Shown piece after piece: positions 38,901 through 52,950 of a stretch of 64,000 bases of DNA. The stretch is from Pterobdella sp. o SKG-2022 (lineage: Eukaryota; Annelida; Clitellata; Hirudinida; Piscicolidae). The stretch is from positions 24,086,454 to 24,150,453 of the forward strand of contig OZ038321.1 in NCBI GenBank assembly GCA_964035795.1, given 5' to 3'. Every line of letters starts with the position of its first letter. Positions within the stretch are counted from its first letter, which is position 1. The notes beneath the pieces were generated by a model, which searched no databases, had not been told where the DNA came from, and saw only the letters and a list, made by a program, of their open reading frames with translations. Position numbers and translations under genes: made by a program.

Positions 38901-41900
38901 TTATAAGCATTTCGTTCTTAACGTTGTGGAAAAATAGACTTTTGTATATCTAAAAGCTAGAATAAAAAAAGACAAGTTGGAAAAACTTAATGCTGAAATA
39001 AGGTGACTTGTGTTGCGGCTTGGAGTTGATCAAGCGAACCAACTAATCCAACTTTAGTGGCGTCGAAAAGTGTTATGGCAGATGGGGAAGATACACAAGC
39101 AAACCTCTTCGGTTTTGTTGAAAAAAGATTTTATAGTTTGCTACAGTGGAAATTTTTCATTATTTTCATTGTGGCATTGCTTGAACTGGATGTAGGGCTG
39201 ATATGTGAACTATATAGAGATTGCAAGATCATTTTGCGTGGGCTTAGAATAAAACTATGGTATTAATAAGTTTTCCACATTCAAAAACATAATCTCATCC
39301 AATCAATTACTTAATATTTAAATTTTTAACTGCTTTCCAAGATCAAATATTGGACCTCCCAAACTCACTCCATGGTCATTTCAAGAACTAATTACTAAAT
39401 AGACTGATAATACTAATTGTATCCAACATGGAAAAAATTAGTGTTATTTGAATAAGAAATGTTTTGACAAAATAAATGTGAGATGGGAAATGACTGGCAA
39501 CAATAGATGGATCGATGAACCGACCTATCATAAAAAATAATACTTACTTTTGCCTAATACAATGCAAATCGATAAGCAAGTACATCTCATTGAGTCTTAA
39601 ATTGATATCAGAAATAATGATTTTTTACACTTAAGAACATGTATAAATAGAATATATTGTTTCGTAATTTTCACACTTCTCACGTTCATTATTGAGTAGG
39701 AAATAAAGAAGCAGATAAAAATATGAGAATAAATAGAATAATAATACTTATAAATATTTTCCCAACATCATTATCAACTAAATAATTTAATTTAATTTCA
39801 TACTCGAATTAAAATATGTTTATCTCAACAATCACAACAATGCTTGTGACCACATGCATCACACTACCATACGACCATTGTCGAAGTTTATTTTTACATT
39901 GAAAAGACATACTTCCCGCTGAAAATCATACGAACATCAATCTATTGAAAAGTTACATTGTGTTTGGCTTGTTTTATTATCTCTTCATCAAGCTCCATTG
40001 TTGTTCCGAAGTCATTACTTCACATTTTATAGCCGATATATTCTTTTTTAATGACATTGTGTCCCCTTTACTGTAGCTTTTATTTTGTCTTGTTTGGCAA
40101 ATCAATTTTTGATACATCATTGTTATTGAGAATTTCTATTGTTTCTGATATGGTTCTTTGTCATGACTTTTACACGCTACGTTTATAGGCATTTCCACTT
40201 TTCATGGTATTTAGGTAGATTTTCTAACAAGAATTTGAAATTTAGCTAATGTACTATCTTAATCCTACTCACTAGTTTTATTAATGTTTTTAATAAACTT
40301 TAGAAATAATGTTTTTTTTATTGAGTGTAACTGATCATTACTATAACTATTTCGGAGATAATTAGTTATGATAATAACATTAATGTCAGTTTTATTAATC
40401 ACGGTAATAATACATAGGCTGATTCTATATGATGGCATTAATATCAATGAAAATTGAATATATTTTAATGTTTGCTTAAAGTCCATACTATTATATTTAA
40501 TCAGTATTATAAATATAAGAAGTTATAAATTCAACACCAACACGAAGAGTGAATTGAAAACATTTTGCACAGCGTTGTTTGAAATAATGAAACAAGAAAA
40601 AGGACCTATATTATATAAGTTCAAAGCATATATTTAAACTTTGAAAGTTCATAAATAACCCTTTGACATTCTATATGTGCATTTTGAATATGAATTAAAT
40701 GTTCGTTTGCCTTCAATTTTGATTTATTTATTTGAAAAACATCAAAAACACAATTATTTTTGACTGAGAAATGTTTTTTAAAACATTCATAAATACATAA
40801 AAAGTAAATTCATTTTAGAATGAAATTTTTTGAATTTGTTTTGTTTTCATTAAGTTAAGATCAATTTCGAATTTCTATGAACTTTTAAATTTCTGTAGAC
40901 TGCAGCTATCAATAAAAGAAAACACGAGAGGTACTCAAAGAAGGGCCATTGTTTACAGGGAAAAGGTCGGATTTAATACACAATCAAAGACTCTAACTTC
41001 GGCTACACCTACCATTTTGTCAAAGTTTTTATTGAAAAACAATTCAGAGCATGCTTAAAGCTTATTTTCGTTTTCTTTGAAATTTTTTTGTAGTTTTTAA
41101 ATGACAAAAAGCTGCTAAAAAATATATCTTTGAATTAATTTACATTTATTTTTCTATAAAGTTCCATTTTTAAATAACTAGCAGTGGAATGTTGTTTAAT
41201 GAAATTTTAACACTGTAGAAATATATATAAGCATATCTAAGTTTTCTAAGCTAGATAATTAATGAGTACCTTTATTTGGCAATTAATGTAAGACTGTCAT
41301 GAAAAATTAACAAATTAACTTACAGCTAATCTGGTGAAAAGTTTCTAAAGCATTTCAAAAAAGTAGCTCAAAATTCAAAATCAAAAATTGTCTGATATTG
41401 TTCTATATTTAGAAACTATTATAATTTTCAGATTTAATTTTACTCGCTAGAGAATTTTTAATTTGGATTTTGCATAAAAACAACTATAGATAGATAAACA
41501 ATGAAGCAGAAATCATAGAAAAAAATTCTTAGAAAAATCTCTACAGAGTTGGAAAAATCTTAAATATGACAAGAGAAAGTTTCTGGAAAGCATATTTATT
41601 TTAATTTTGTTTTTTTAAGTTTATATTATAATAAAATTGAATTTAAAAAACAATAGGTCATCAAATGTTTATTAAAATCATCAAATTACTCAAGTCAAAC
41701 TTTTTTTTTGATACTATTTTATATAAAATCAAGCCCTTTTCGTCATCTTATTTGAGTTGGAAAGCTTTAACAATGTAAAGCTCCCAAATTTTCATACACA
41801 TGCGCCAAATACCACACTTGAAGATTGTAAAAAAAATAGATTCATATCTGAAAGAAGTGAGTGAAAAAAACCCCAAGAATAAGCTTGTTGCTTGTTGGCA

Positions 41901-43024
41901 ATTTTTTGTCTAGTACTAAATCAATTTATCTGATGATGGTTTTATTATATATCTGAAAGCTTCGTATTAAACTTCTAAACACCTTCGTGTTATTTTTTCA
42001 CTAAAGACAATTCAAACTAAACATATTTTTTAACATAACAACACAAAGCTTATCGTGAGTGGAAACATAAATATAAAGTTGATTACGTGAGCTCAACTTT
42101 CTCCACATCGTGTTTTTTCTCACATTCATCACAGGCACTTCGCGCTTACGTAAAAAGCATTGAAGAGCGAGCCTATAATTGATGAACCAATCATAAAATT
42201 AAAAATAATTGTGAAAGTACTGAAATGATCAATTTTAGAAGTTTTATGAAAAAAACCTTACATTTATCAACTAACAAAACTTTTTGTACAATCCGTGAAT
42301 ATTTAAACATTATGGTACATGAACATTTTCAAGAAAAAAAAAACTAACATTTTCAAAGCCTATGATTGGTCCATATAAAACATCTTTTTGCAGCTTGGAA
42401 CTTTTTTAACATTCATCATGTTTTCAATGCTTTCAGAATTCTCACTCTTGCTAAATTTTTTTTATCATACGCTAGGTTTTTTTTCTTGATTTTATTTTTG
42501 TGTTTAAAGCTTATACGTCATGTTTGGAGAAACCTTTTACTAAAATTTTTAGTGAACAAAATGGTGTTCATCAGAGGGTAATTGAAAAAAAGTCGTTATT
42601 GGAGTGTGTAACATTTTGGTATCGTTTATATAACTTTTCAGAAACAGCTTATGTATGTTTCTTATAGCAATTAAACTTTAAAAACATCAAGTGAGGATTC
42701 ATACATTTATTTAAAAGAAAAGCTATAATTTTCGATAAGTTTAGCCTTATCATAAAACTCTAGCATCGTTTTTATATTAAATACTACTTTTCATTAAAAG
42801 CTTTCCAATATGTATTGAACAATGAAACAACATTTTCAAAATTTTGTGATTTTTAGGAAGCTTCTTATATTTAGAAATCAAGTTATCGAATAGTTTTTTA
42901 AAAGCTTATAGCATATATAGTATATAATTTTGAAAAGAATCAATAACTAAGCCTAGTGCGAAAACAATTTAAATCAAACATTTTAATTAGACTTTTCTTA
43001 AATCGAAGTTACATTACCAATTGA
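35922..43024. other. 3' flank of collagen and gene-poor stretch
   Basis: No gene is supported. The collagen 3' UTR must lie at the left end; AATAAA-like motifs occur near 36580. An (AT)n run lies at about 38437-38455. A CCAAT box, a CCGCCC box and a TATA-like tatatattt follow one another at about 37665-37730, a promoter-like arrangement without an identified transcript. The 69-codon frame at 39057 has no recognisable domain. Confidence 0.45.
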
Positions 43025-43144
43025 AGTACACAAACTTGTTAGACGTTGCTAACTTCCATGTATTATCAATTGATCTTGTGACGTTTAATCATGAATAATG
43101 AATAAGAATTTAGTAAGTTAGCAAAATCTTTAAGTTTGTGTACT
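43025..43144. repeat. Inverted-repeat element of about 120 bp
   Basis: Arms at 43025-43054 and 43116-43144 are reverse complements: outer 13 bp (agtacacaaactt / aagtttgtgtact) perfect, inner ttgctaact / agttagcaa perfect, and a diverged middle. No coding capacity. Two related blocks follow in direct orientation at about 43149-43181 and 43242-43275 (gataatgt, then ttcaactta, then aaagctt). Likely a MITE or a degraded transposon. Confidence 0.5.
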
Positions 43145-44195
43145 CCATTTGATAATGTAAGTTCAACTTACAAAAAGCTTTATTTTGTTCTGTTACTAAG
43201 AGTTTTATTTGAATTATTTTCAATACAACATTGTACATATCTTTTGATAATGTGAATTCAACTTATACAAAGCTTCGCGAAGTTCAATAAATCTTTAAAA
43301 AAAATTTTTTTGATGTTAAATATATATTTGAGGCTTTTTAAAATCGTAATTTTCAAATAAGCATTCAGAAACATCTGCAAACAAGCAATCTTCATTCGAG
43401 TCAGTTTTACACTGTTTATTGAACAAGTCTTCATCGAGTCGTATCAATAACTTAAGTTATAATTAGTCATCTTTTAAGTTATTTAATTGTTGTCAATTAT
43501 AAGCTTATGTTACTTAATCATCTTTAATTGTATTTAATCTGATTTGAAGCATTGCTTAAGGGTACGTTAACTAATAGTAGTTTTTTACTTGCTACTTTGT
43601 GCCTCGTGTTACTTCGCAAGTGAAAATGAACAAAAAATACAAGTGACACTTCTTAGATCTTTAATAGACATTTCAAACTCTTAGTTGAATTTAGTTTAAA
43701 AACTTTCATAATCTTTTTTGTCCCATCACCTTTTCAGAACTCTTTCTCCTTTATTTAGATACTATTCTCACAGTTTCTTGAATTGATTACCTCTATTAAG
43801 TTGAGTTATGTGATATTTGAAAATTTATTCATTATTATATTTCAATTTTATAGCGTCATCGAAAACTTTATTACTAGTACCCTAATTTCACATTCCATAA
43901 GGAATTTTATTGAAACAAAGTGAATATTCATTCAACTACCATATGATCTTGTTCCCCTTCAATTGGTATCCTCTCCGAAATCACTAGATCATCCTAAACA
44001 CCGCACCATCAATCATCAAGCCGCATCTGGACTATGAACGTTTAAATATTATCATTTTGAACCATTAGTATGCGCACTCGTCTTATTAGAGTGATACTAA
44101 TGATACAATATAGTGATGCTTCAGTACAAATATTAATAAACAAATCAAAAATACTATTAATTTATGATATTTTTACATTGAGTTGAAAAAGCATA

Positions 44196-44299
44196 CTTAT
44201 CACAAACACTGAATGTTACATCAAACCACTCTGCAACTAAAGTGAATAAGGTCTTTAGTTGCAGAGGGGTTTGACGTAACATTCAGTGTTTGTGATAAG
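44196..44299. repeat. Near-perfect long hairpin (47-bp stem, 10-nt loop)
   Basis: Arms 44196-44242 and 44253-44299 are reverse complements over 47 bp with only two mismatches, separated by the 10-nt loop tgaataaggt. RNA from either strand would fold into one long hairpin. The near-identity of the arms suggests a young foldback element or recent inverted duplication; a hairpin small-RNA precursor is an alternative. No target-site duplication is obvious. Confidence 0.8.
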
Positions 44300-47200
44300 G
44301 TCTTCAATGATAATTTGATTGAGTCTTGTCATAAGAATTAAGAAAACAAACACTAAGTAAATAACTACCTGATGTTAATATAGAATGCATGGAAAAGCTT
44401 CGTCCTAATAAAAATACAAATAATAGTGTTTTCATGATTCACAGTTTTATGCACAAACACTATTTATTAAACAAAATGCACTTTTCTCTTCGTAGAAAAA
44501 CTTAAAATTTTATGATGTCTGGTTGAACATGTGTTTATTTTGAAAGGTTTTTTTTCTATAGAAATCTAAATTTTGTAGTTTCAAACATTTCTATAGTTTA
44601 AAAATTTTTATTTCTAAAGTTTCGTAAAGTTTCAAAACTTCATTTATTATTAAACCTCGCATAGTATCAAAACTGTGCTATGTACTTTAGTTAAGCGGCT
44701 GACACTAAAGGAGTGTCTTAGGCTTGTGCACCCTTGTCCAGGCTTTCAGTCTGTAGCTGTGATTCTATGTTTGTACTGACGTAATAGTTTCAACTGTACT
44801 AATCTTGATATATCTAAAATCGTATAGTATATATTTTATTTGATTTTTTATAATCTCAATTTTAACGCAAATTTATAACCAAATACATATTGGTATATAA
44901 AAATTAAAAATTTTTGATGAAAAGTACCTCAAATCCATTAGTTTATCTGAAGAGTTATTTTATAAACGCCTCAACACTTGAATGTGTTTTTCATATAGAT
45001 ATGCCTGGAGCTTGTATGAAGGCCCTCCTATATAACTACATGGTCGTGATGGTAATGAAAAAAACTGTCTCAATGAAAATTTATATATTTTTTTGGATAT
45101 TGTTGCTTTTTTGAAGTAAGTTCCATCATTTTGTAATGTATTTTTAATCTGTTTCATAAAAACTGGTTTATAATTTTATTTTTATGAATTTTGATGAGAC
45201 TTTAAGTTTGAAAAAATATCAACCTTTTAAAAAAATTAAACTTTTAACAATTAGTTTCAATTGAAATTCAGCTCAAAAAGTACTTATAATAATTTTTCAC
45301 CTAAAAATCAAACAATCACAAAGTTGGTTTTAAATCTTATCTAATGTCAACAAAACTATCACAATATGTTTTTCTGATTGAATGGTTAGTTTTATATAGA
45401 ATCACTCAAAATAACTGTTAAAACAACTACAATATGTTATTCTATTAAGTCCGTTTAGTTAATATTCTCACTACAATTTTGTTTTAAGAAATATTGTTCG
45501 CTATGTTTAACGTGTTTGGTACCCTAATTACTTGATGCACAAAACAACAAGCAAATGGTTAATCATCGGGCAAATTTATATAGAGGGTTGATAATGCATA
45601 TGAATAATAGAAAAACTTCAACAGAATTAAACAATAAAAATAAAATAGCAAACATAGAAAATTAAGAATGTACAAAAAAATTGAATAATTAAAACTCAAT
45701 AATCTTTTCTGGTTTTATCATGCTTCAAAACGAATACTTTTTAAATACCCTTTTGTTGAGTTGTTGAGATAAAATGAAATATTAATTGTTAGTAGAACCA
45801 GTTATCATATCTCGATAAAATCTTAAATAATTGTCAATATTTCACTTAATAAATCTAACTAATACATTCAACGCGTGTCTTTAAAAAAAAGTAATTACTT
45901 TAAAACGATGAGCATTACATGTATGGTTGCATACTTTTCAATGTATTTAATTCGATTTAAAAATTTTAAACAGGGTTCAGTCATTAAATTAAAAAATCGT
46001 AAAAATCAAATAATAATCTCACATATAAACCTTTAAAAAAAACTGAATTTAAAAAACTAATAGTTTTTTAAAATATAATTCTAAAAACACCGCCAAACCT
46101 TAAAGTTATCAAGGCTACATAGTGATATACATAGCTAGGCGTAGATGGCTAATATAAATACAAATGTCACGGTGAAGCTTGAACTTTGTTATTCAGTTGT
46201 AAACATATTCTGCTGCTAAAACAATTCTTTTGGAGTTTAACCGTACAAGGTACGTCAATTGTGAAAATATAAGGGATCTTTTTTGCTTTTAACCAACTCG
46301 TTTTGAGCTTTCAGGGTTTTTAACTTATGATACTATCATTATATTATCTTTCACATTTTTTGGATTTAGATGAATTTTTATATAAATTGTTGGGAATAAA
46401 TTCGATTTTTTTTTTTATAAAATTGATTTTTTTATCAAGTTAGTTTTTTGTCGCTATAACGAACTTCTATTTATGCATCCAAAATTAGGTTGAAACGTGT
46501 TTACAGCTAAAAATATGTTGTTTATGACGAAATTAATTCCAGTCCCAAAACTGATCATTTCATCTTTTCGAATCTTAAGACGTTAAATTTGAAATAAATC
46601 CCCATCAACGACTATAACTAGTTTTTCTTTCCACAATTTCAAACATTCATGAATATTAATTATTTCTATTTTGGGAGTTTATTATTTTGTAAACTTTTTA
46701 CATAATTTGAATCATAGCTTAATTCTAAGCTCGAAATCCATATGATGCGATACCTCGGCTCAGTAATTACCTTACCCGTTAATTATTAATTTCGATTAGT
46801 GACCACATATTTTAAAAACTTAATTTTAAAATTTCATATACTCAATATTATAGCCTGAATATCACTTTGAGAAACTATTTGGTAAATAAAAAAAGTATTT
46901 GATAATGAAAAAACTTAAGTAAACTATGATTTAAATAATGTTACATAACGAAAGTACATAAGGCTAAATTATGGTTCTTCATGGAGCTATCAACTAATCG
47001 TGCATGTCTACTGAAGTTTCTTGAAATACTCCAAGATCTATATAACTTAATCATAGAGCACACTGTGAATTTTATTTTTGAAGATTGAACAATTTAAATG
47101 TGAAAAAAAAATAAAAATTAATAAGGGTAAGGATATTAGTAGAAAATAAATAGAGACTAAGACATACGGAATATTTTGATCATATGAAGATAATGATGAA

Positions 47201-50200
47201 AAAATATGAATATAAATTAGACTTTTGTTTCAGTTTTCATTATATTGCTATTGAAAAGCCTCATGATTAAATTTGATTATTATTATTTTTTCATTTTGTT
47301 TCTATTTTTAGTCAAGTTTTACCATTAAATTACTATAACTTCAAGTTGAAGAATATTTTTTATTAAACTCAAGAGCACTAGGTGTCTAGGGTATATTTTC
47401 AACTTTATTGAGTTTTATATAATATTAATAGTGCTCTCAAATCGCATACATGAAAAGTGATCTGTTTCATGGTATGCGATATGATACGACGTGTGTTTTC
47501 TGTATAATTGGTCAACTTGTTTATTGAAATTTTGTGAAGATTTTTTTTTGTGAAGAGTGGGGAAACAATTGAATAAATGCTGATGTGAAATTGAATTTTT
47601 CTCATAAAGAACTGAAACATTTTCAAAATGACATTAAATAAAATCAATTAAAATCAAATTTGAAATATCAAAAAGATTTAATAAATTCATTTTACTATCG
47701 GAAAGATTTTATCTCAAACTTTCGTCACGTTTTGAAAACTGTTGAAAAATCATTACTTTCAACCATTGATAATTGATTTTAACCTGTTAAAACTATTTAT
47801 TACAAAAAAATAGCACCGGAAAACTATTACTAGTACTTTTCAAACTTCAAAAAAATTTATTCTGAGCGATAATTTTGTTAAGGTGACCTAACAAATATAG
47901 TATGTTAACAATTTTTTCTGATTCATTAGTTAACTCTATAATAGTTCAGTGGTATGAAGATACACATAGTCACATATTCTATGGTGCACCTAGATGTAAA
48001 TTATTAATATTCAAACTAAATATTATATATTGTTTTTTGAACTGAGAAGCTACAAATATATTTAATACAATTGAAAATTAACTTAAAATTGATTAAAAGT
48101 AATTATAATATTTCTTATCACAAATTCATAAGCTTTTTTTACATTTTCAAATATTCTATTCAATGGATGTATAAATACTATTAATTTTTTAAATTTCATG
48201 TTTTTTGGTACTAAGCATCATAGGCAAATAAACAAGTGAGGTGCAAAATCAGTATGTTCTTTCTAACACAAAGTTATTTATAACTATGAATATTAATTAA
48301 ACACCTAGCTTAAAAGTAAACATTTTATCAATATTTTTATAGTTATATATGAAACAGGTGTTTTTATATATGAAATTTAATATACTGCAGAGATTGTTTG
48401 AAAATAAGATAAATAGCTGAATCATAATTATCCATATGACTTCAAGTGTGTGTATTCATTGTATCAAATTTTTTCCAATAACGTTGTAATTATAGCAAGT
48501 ATAAATGTATCAAGCCTACAACATCATGTGTTCAGGCTGAACCTATGAATTCTGATTGGTATAACTTTGTGACTGTCCATTCTACCACACATTTTTCTTG
48601 CTTCTGATGTTTTTATGAGAATGACTATTTTTGTTTTTTGGTATAATAATTAAATAAAACCATAGACATTTTTTTTATGTGCTTTTCTGTAGGCTAAACA
48701 CACATCGGAAATTATATAACAATGTTACATTATTGGTATGGTATTTAACAAAGTAGTTGGATATTTTTTTGAAATTTGCAATATCTTTTAAGCATGCGTT
48801 AGAGAAAATAATTGACATTGAAGATATTTTGTATACAAAACTCGGAAAAATTCAAATATTTGTGAATTTACATTATAAAAGTATGAAACAGATATCATTT
48901 GGCATCGAGGTTCATGATTTATTTTTGGTTGATAAAAATCAAAAAAAAATATAATAATCAATTGAAACAAACGGATAAATAATGCATTCGAGACATTACT
49001 ACGTTTAAATAGTTGATACTCTTGTATGTTGCCACCTGAGTTATTCAAACCACTTGAATACCTTGTGCAAACTCCTTTATCGTTTATGCTTGCATGTTTT
49101 CATCTTTTGTTCCTGTCAGTTTTGTTATTTGTATTTTTTATTGATTTTCATCATAATACTTTTGATTCAATGTTTTTAGGTAAATAATAATAAGACTTCC
49201 TTACAGATGTTTTCATAAAGTTAGTATGGAAAGAGACTGCAATAAGTTTATGAAACTTCAATCAAGAGCACAATATTTGTCCACTCAACACGTTTTCATT
49301 AATTTTTGTATTCTTTATAAAGGCATTCAATGAGTACATAAAAAATTCATAAGATTAAACAGAAAATAACAAAATTAAGAGTGCAAAAAAAATAAAAATT
49401 ACTGAATTTATCAAATTATTAAAAATATTTAGAAAAATTCGTATATAATATAAAAAATGTGCTGCCACTCAGCTGAGTAACATCACTCACATGGCCAATT
49501 GAAATAATTGAAACGACGATAGTAACAAACGGCAGACTTTAAAACCGTCACTCCACTGCAAGTAATTAGTGATAGTGTATGATAGCTATTAACTCTGTCT
49601 TTAAGATCTTTAATACCTTAAATTTCGCCTTTATTGTTTCGAATAAATCTATTCAAAACGCTTAGTTTTATGCTTGTTTATACATCATTATACATAACAA
49701 GTTTTAAAACTTCATAAAAACCAACATCCACAACTGTATAAACTTTTTCAAAAAAAAGCGTTATATCCATTCAATCTATACATGCTTTTAGAGACAATTA
49801 GCATAGTAATTAAGGCCGCATGTTGGGGTAGTGTCCACAAAGTTGAAGAAGGTGATCTTAATAGAAACCATGCTATGACTGTAGCAGTGGAATGTGTGGT
49901 GTTGTGTTTGTTATCATACAATACTAGAACAAAATTTTATCTCATTGTTATTCCATTAATGATTCATAATTGTTTTTTTCAAAGGTGTCTTTTAAGCAAT
50001 ATCATTAGTTGAAGCTTTGCAACTTCAGTTTTTTTTGTTATTAGTTATGAAACACTAATTGTTTTTATTGATGATGTTGAAGAGTCGCAGATATTTTGCA
50101 TTGTTAGAGGTGCGTATCAAACCAGTTGTGAATTCCTATGATATATAAAACTTATAAATTCGTTGAATGAAAATATTTTAAGCATTTTTGTAATTAGATA

Positions 50201-52950
50201 TTTAAAAGTCTTTCTGGTTTGAGTTAAAAGATTTTTTTAATAAAACGTTTAAATTACATTTTTGATCAAAATATTCATGTTACAGATCATTTTATATATG
50301 GTTTAATGAAAACTAAAACTATAAGCAAGATTAGAGCTTAAAAGAAAAAAAACATCAATGGCGAGAGAATAATATACATTTCATATCCATAGGTCATATA
50401 ATACCACTCAAACACTTTTGACTGCTGTTACTTACGTCGTTTAACGTTTATCATTCAACACTTTGTTCCAACATTCTATCTAATGTATCTTTGAATTAAC
50501 AATGATGAATGCAGTGAGGGTGGTTGAGTGGGTGGAGGTATGGGTGGATGAAGAGTAGGAGGGTGGATGGGTAAAGGAGTCGGGGGTGAAAGAAAGAATG
50601 GGTGGACGATGAGAGGTTTGATGGATGAGTTGATGGATGAATGAATATATGGATTATTGGATAAAAGGACCAGTTGAACAATGAACAGATAAATTAAAAA
50701 ATGAATAAATATATTTAAAAAATGAAGTTTTTTAGAAAAAATTTTATAAATAAATTATTTCTTTTGATTTAAATAATTAAATATTTTTTAACATTTGGAA
50801 TTTGTTTCAATTTTTTTTTTCAATTTTGAAAACTATAAACGATAAAAATACTAATATTACTTTCCCAAGTGAAAATTCATAAAAATTTCAGAAAATCTTC
50901 ACTAGCTTATTGGTTCTGAAAAATCATCAAAAAGATTGATTAGAAAATTTTAATCTATAACTGACAAGATAACATCATTAGCAAACTGTTACGTTTTATC
51001 GCGTTGAGATATGTCTATTAAAACTCTTGTTTAAAACTACTAAGACATGTAGTTAGATTTTATATTAAAAAATAGTTTATTGTTATTTTTTGAAACTATG
51101 TTTTGATAATTTTAATAAATAAGTGCTACATTCCAATTTTTAATATTTTTTATTTATATCTTTCTCTATTTTTGTATTCACTGTGTTGTATAAATATTAT
51201 CAAGTTTTTATAAAAATAATTTAATATTCAAAAATTCATGATAAAATTAATCTTCAACTCGAATTATTTCAAGATTCTTCACCACTTAGTTTAAATTGCA
51301 GTTTTATTGCAGTATTTTAATAAAATTTCAATTTTTATATAGTATCATAATAAAATTTTAAACTTTTATCAGTTTATTAAAAAAGAATTTTATTAGTTTA
51401 TCAAAAAAAACCTAAAATTTTACCATAGTTTGTAATAAAATTCATAATTTTTCAAAGTTCATCATGTTTTTATAATAGAATTTTCAATAAAATTTTCATA
51501 AAAATCAGTCAAAGCTATTGCAAAGTTTTCCTGAAATATAAACAAAATTCAACTGAAACTTCATCTTTTCGCTTTAAATGAGAAATTGCATTACTTTATC
51601 CTAATCTCATTGAATTTTATATTGGATTCTCCAAAAAATTGAACTAACCATGTAACCCATATAATTTAGGACTTTTACATAATAGAAGGTCTAATGCCAC
51701 CAAATTATCTTCCCTAGCCTTGGAGATAACTATACTAGTTTAATAGCGTTTCTTGATTATGAATATATTAAGATATATCTATCTTTTGTTGAATGAATAT
51801 TTTTGTTTGGTTGAAACCATTCAAAAGTTGACAATAACATTAATAAAAACAATTTTTATTTTTTTGAATCCAAATGTTTACGTGTTAAGCAATTTTTGTC
51901 ATGAATAAATTTAGTTGAATAGAATAATTTAGCAAATTTGAAATAGATCTTCAAATTATTACCTATAGAGAAATATTTGAAAGGGTTGCAGATAACATAT
52001 GATTTAAATCTCAAGTGACACAATGCATTGATAATTGCTTAAATAATATTCCATTCATACCCTACATATGCTGTTATGTTTGAAATTCAAACATTTAAGC
52101 AATATTCCTTTTTCAATTCGCAACTCTCAACTCTGAGGCTTAAGTAATCGTGTGTAGATTTTTCATTATAGCTTCACAATTATAAACGGTTGAATTTTTT
52201 TGAAATTTTTCATCGATAAAACTACTTAAAACAACATTATTAAATATCAAGGTTTCATAATGTTTAGTTGAGCTCAATAGCATGCATTACTTGTTGTTGA
52301 GAATAGTGTTTAGTTTTCTTCAACTTTATCAGTTAAACATTATCGCTGTTATTATGAACAATTTTTTTTTAATAGAATGTTACTTGATTTATGCCACGTA
52401 ATTAAGTTAGAAATATCTCTCTGTATGATCTTCTAATGCTTTTGAAATTTAAATGATTAAAAATTAGAAGCTTTTCAAAGATTATTATTATAAAGGTTAT
52501 GTGAAGTTATCTGATTTATAATAACTGTCTTCTTTTTTAGACGACTAATTTACATTTATTTGATCTTAAATTGAAAACTTTGTCATAAGTGTTTTTATTT
52601 ATGTTCAACCTTGTTGTTGTAATAGTTTTACTTAATTTTAAAAGTAAAAAATTTCATTTTTAAATAATTTTGAGTTAGTCCTATGATAATTTTAGATCAC
52701 CACTATTCAAACTTTTTTTAAATGTTTCTATTTTAAAATATCAAGTATTTCATTACTAAGTTGGAAACTCTCTGTAGCATTTGTAAGTTTTCTACTTTCA
52801 GAATTTTACATTTTTTAGTTATTAAAATGATATGACTATTTACAGTGAATGAAAAATAAACGAGCTCAGTAGAACGAAACGAGATTTTTAAGAAGTTGTA
52901 AAATTTCTACTTCAAAAAGTAGAAAAACTCTTTTGAAACTAACCACGATA
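44300..52950. other. Gene-poor AT-rich stretch
   Basis: No coding region is supported. A GC-richer block at 44640-44770 and another at 49455-49575 may be old repeats or exons but have no interpretable frame. At 50505-50640 there is a G-rich degenerate array of GGTGG/GGATG/TGGATG units on the plus strand. The last few hundred bases precede the HNF4 start and should contain its promoter or an upstream exon; no TATA box was identified. Confidence 0.45.
50505..50640. repeat. Degenerate GGATG/TGGA tandem array
   Basis: The plus strand shows repeated gggtgg, ggatg and tggatga units. Related short GATG/TGGA runs occur at about 3880, 7740 and 18330, which suggests a simple-sequence family scattered through the locus. 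The antisense 61-codon Ser/Pro/His frame is a by-product. Confidence 0.6.

Noticed and set aside
39057..39266. 69-codon frame with a hydrophobic stretch
   Set aside because: The frame opens at a GTG, lacks a family match, and the hydrophobicity follows from T-rich DNA; possible old repeat.
49782..50012. 76-codon frame in a locally GC-richer patch
   Set aside because: No domain, no splice support, and opened by a non-ATG codon; may be a decayed repeat.
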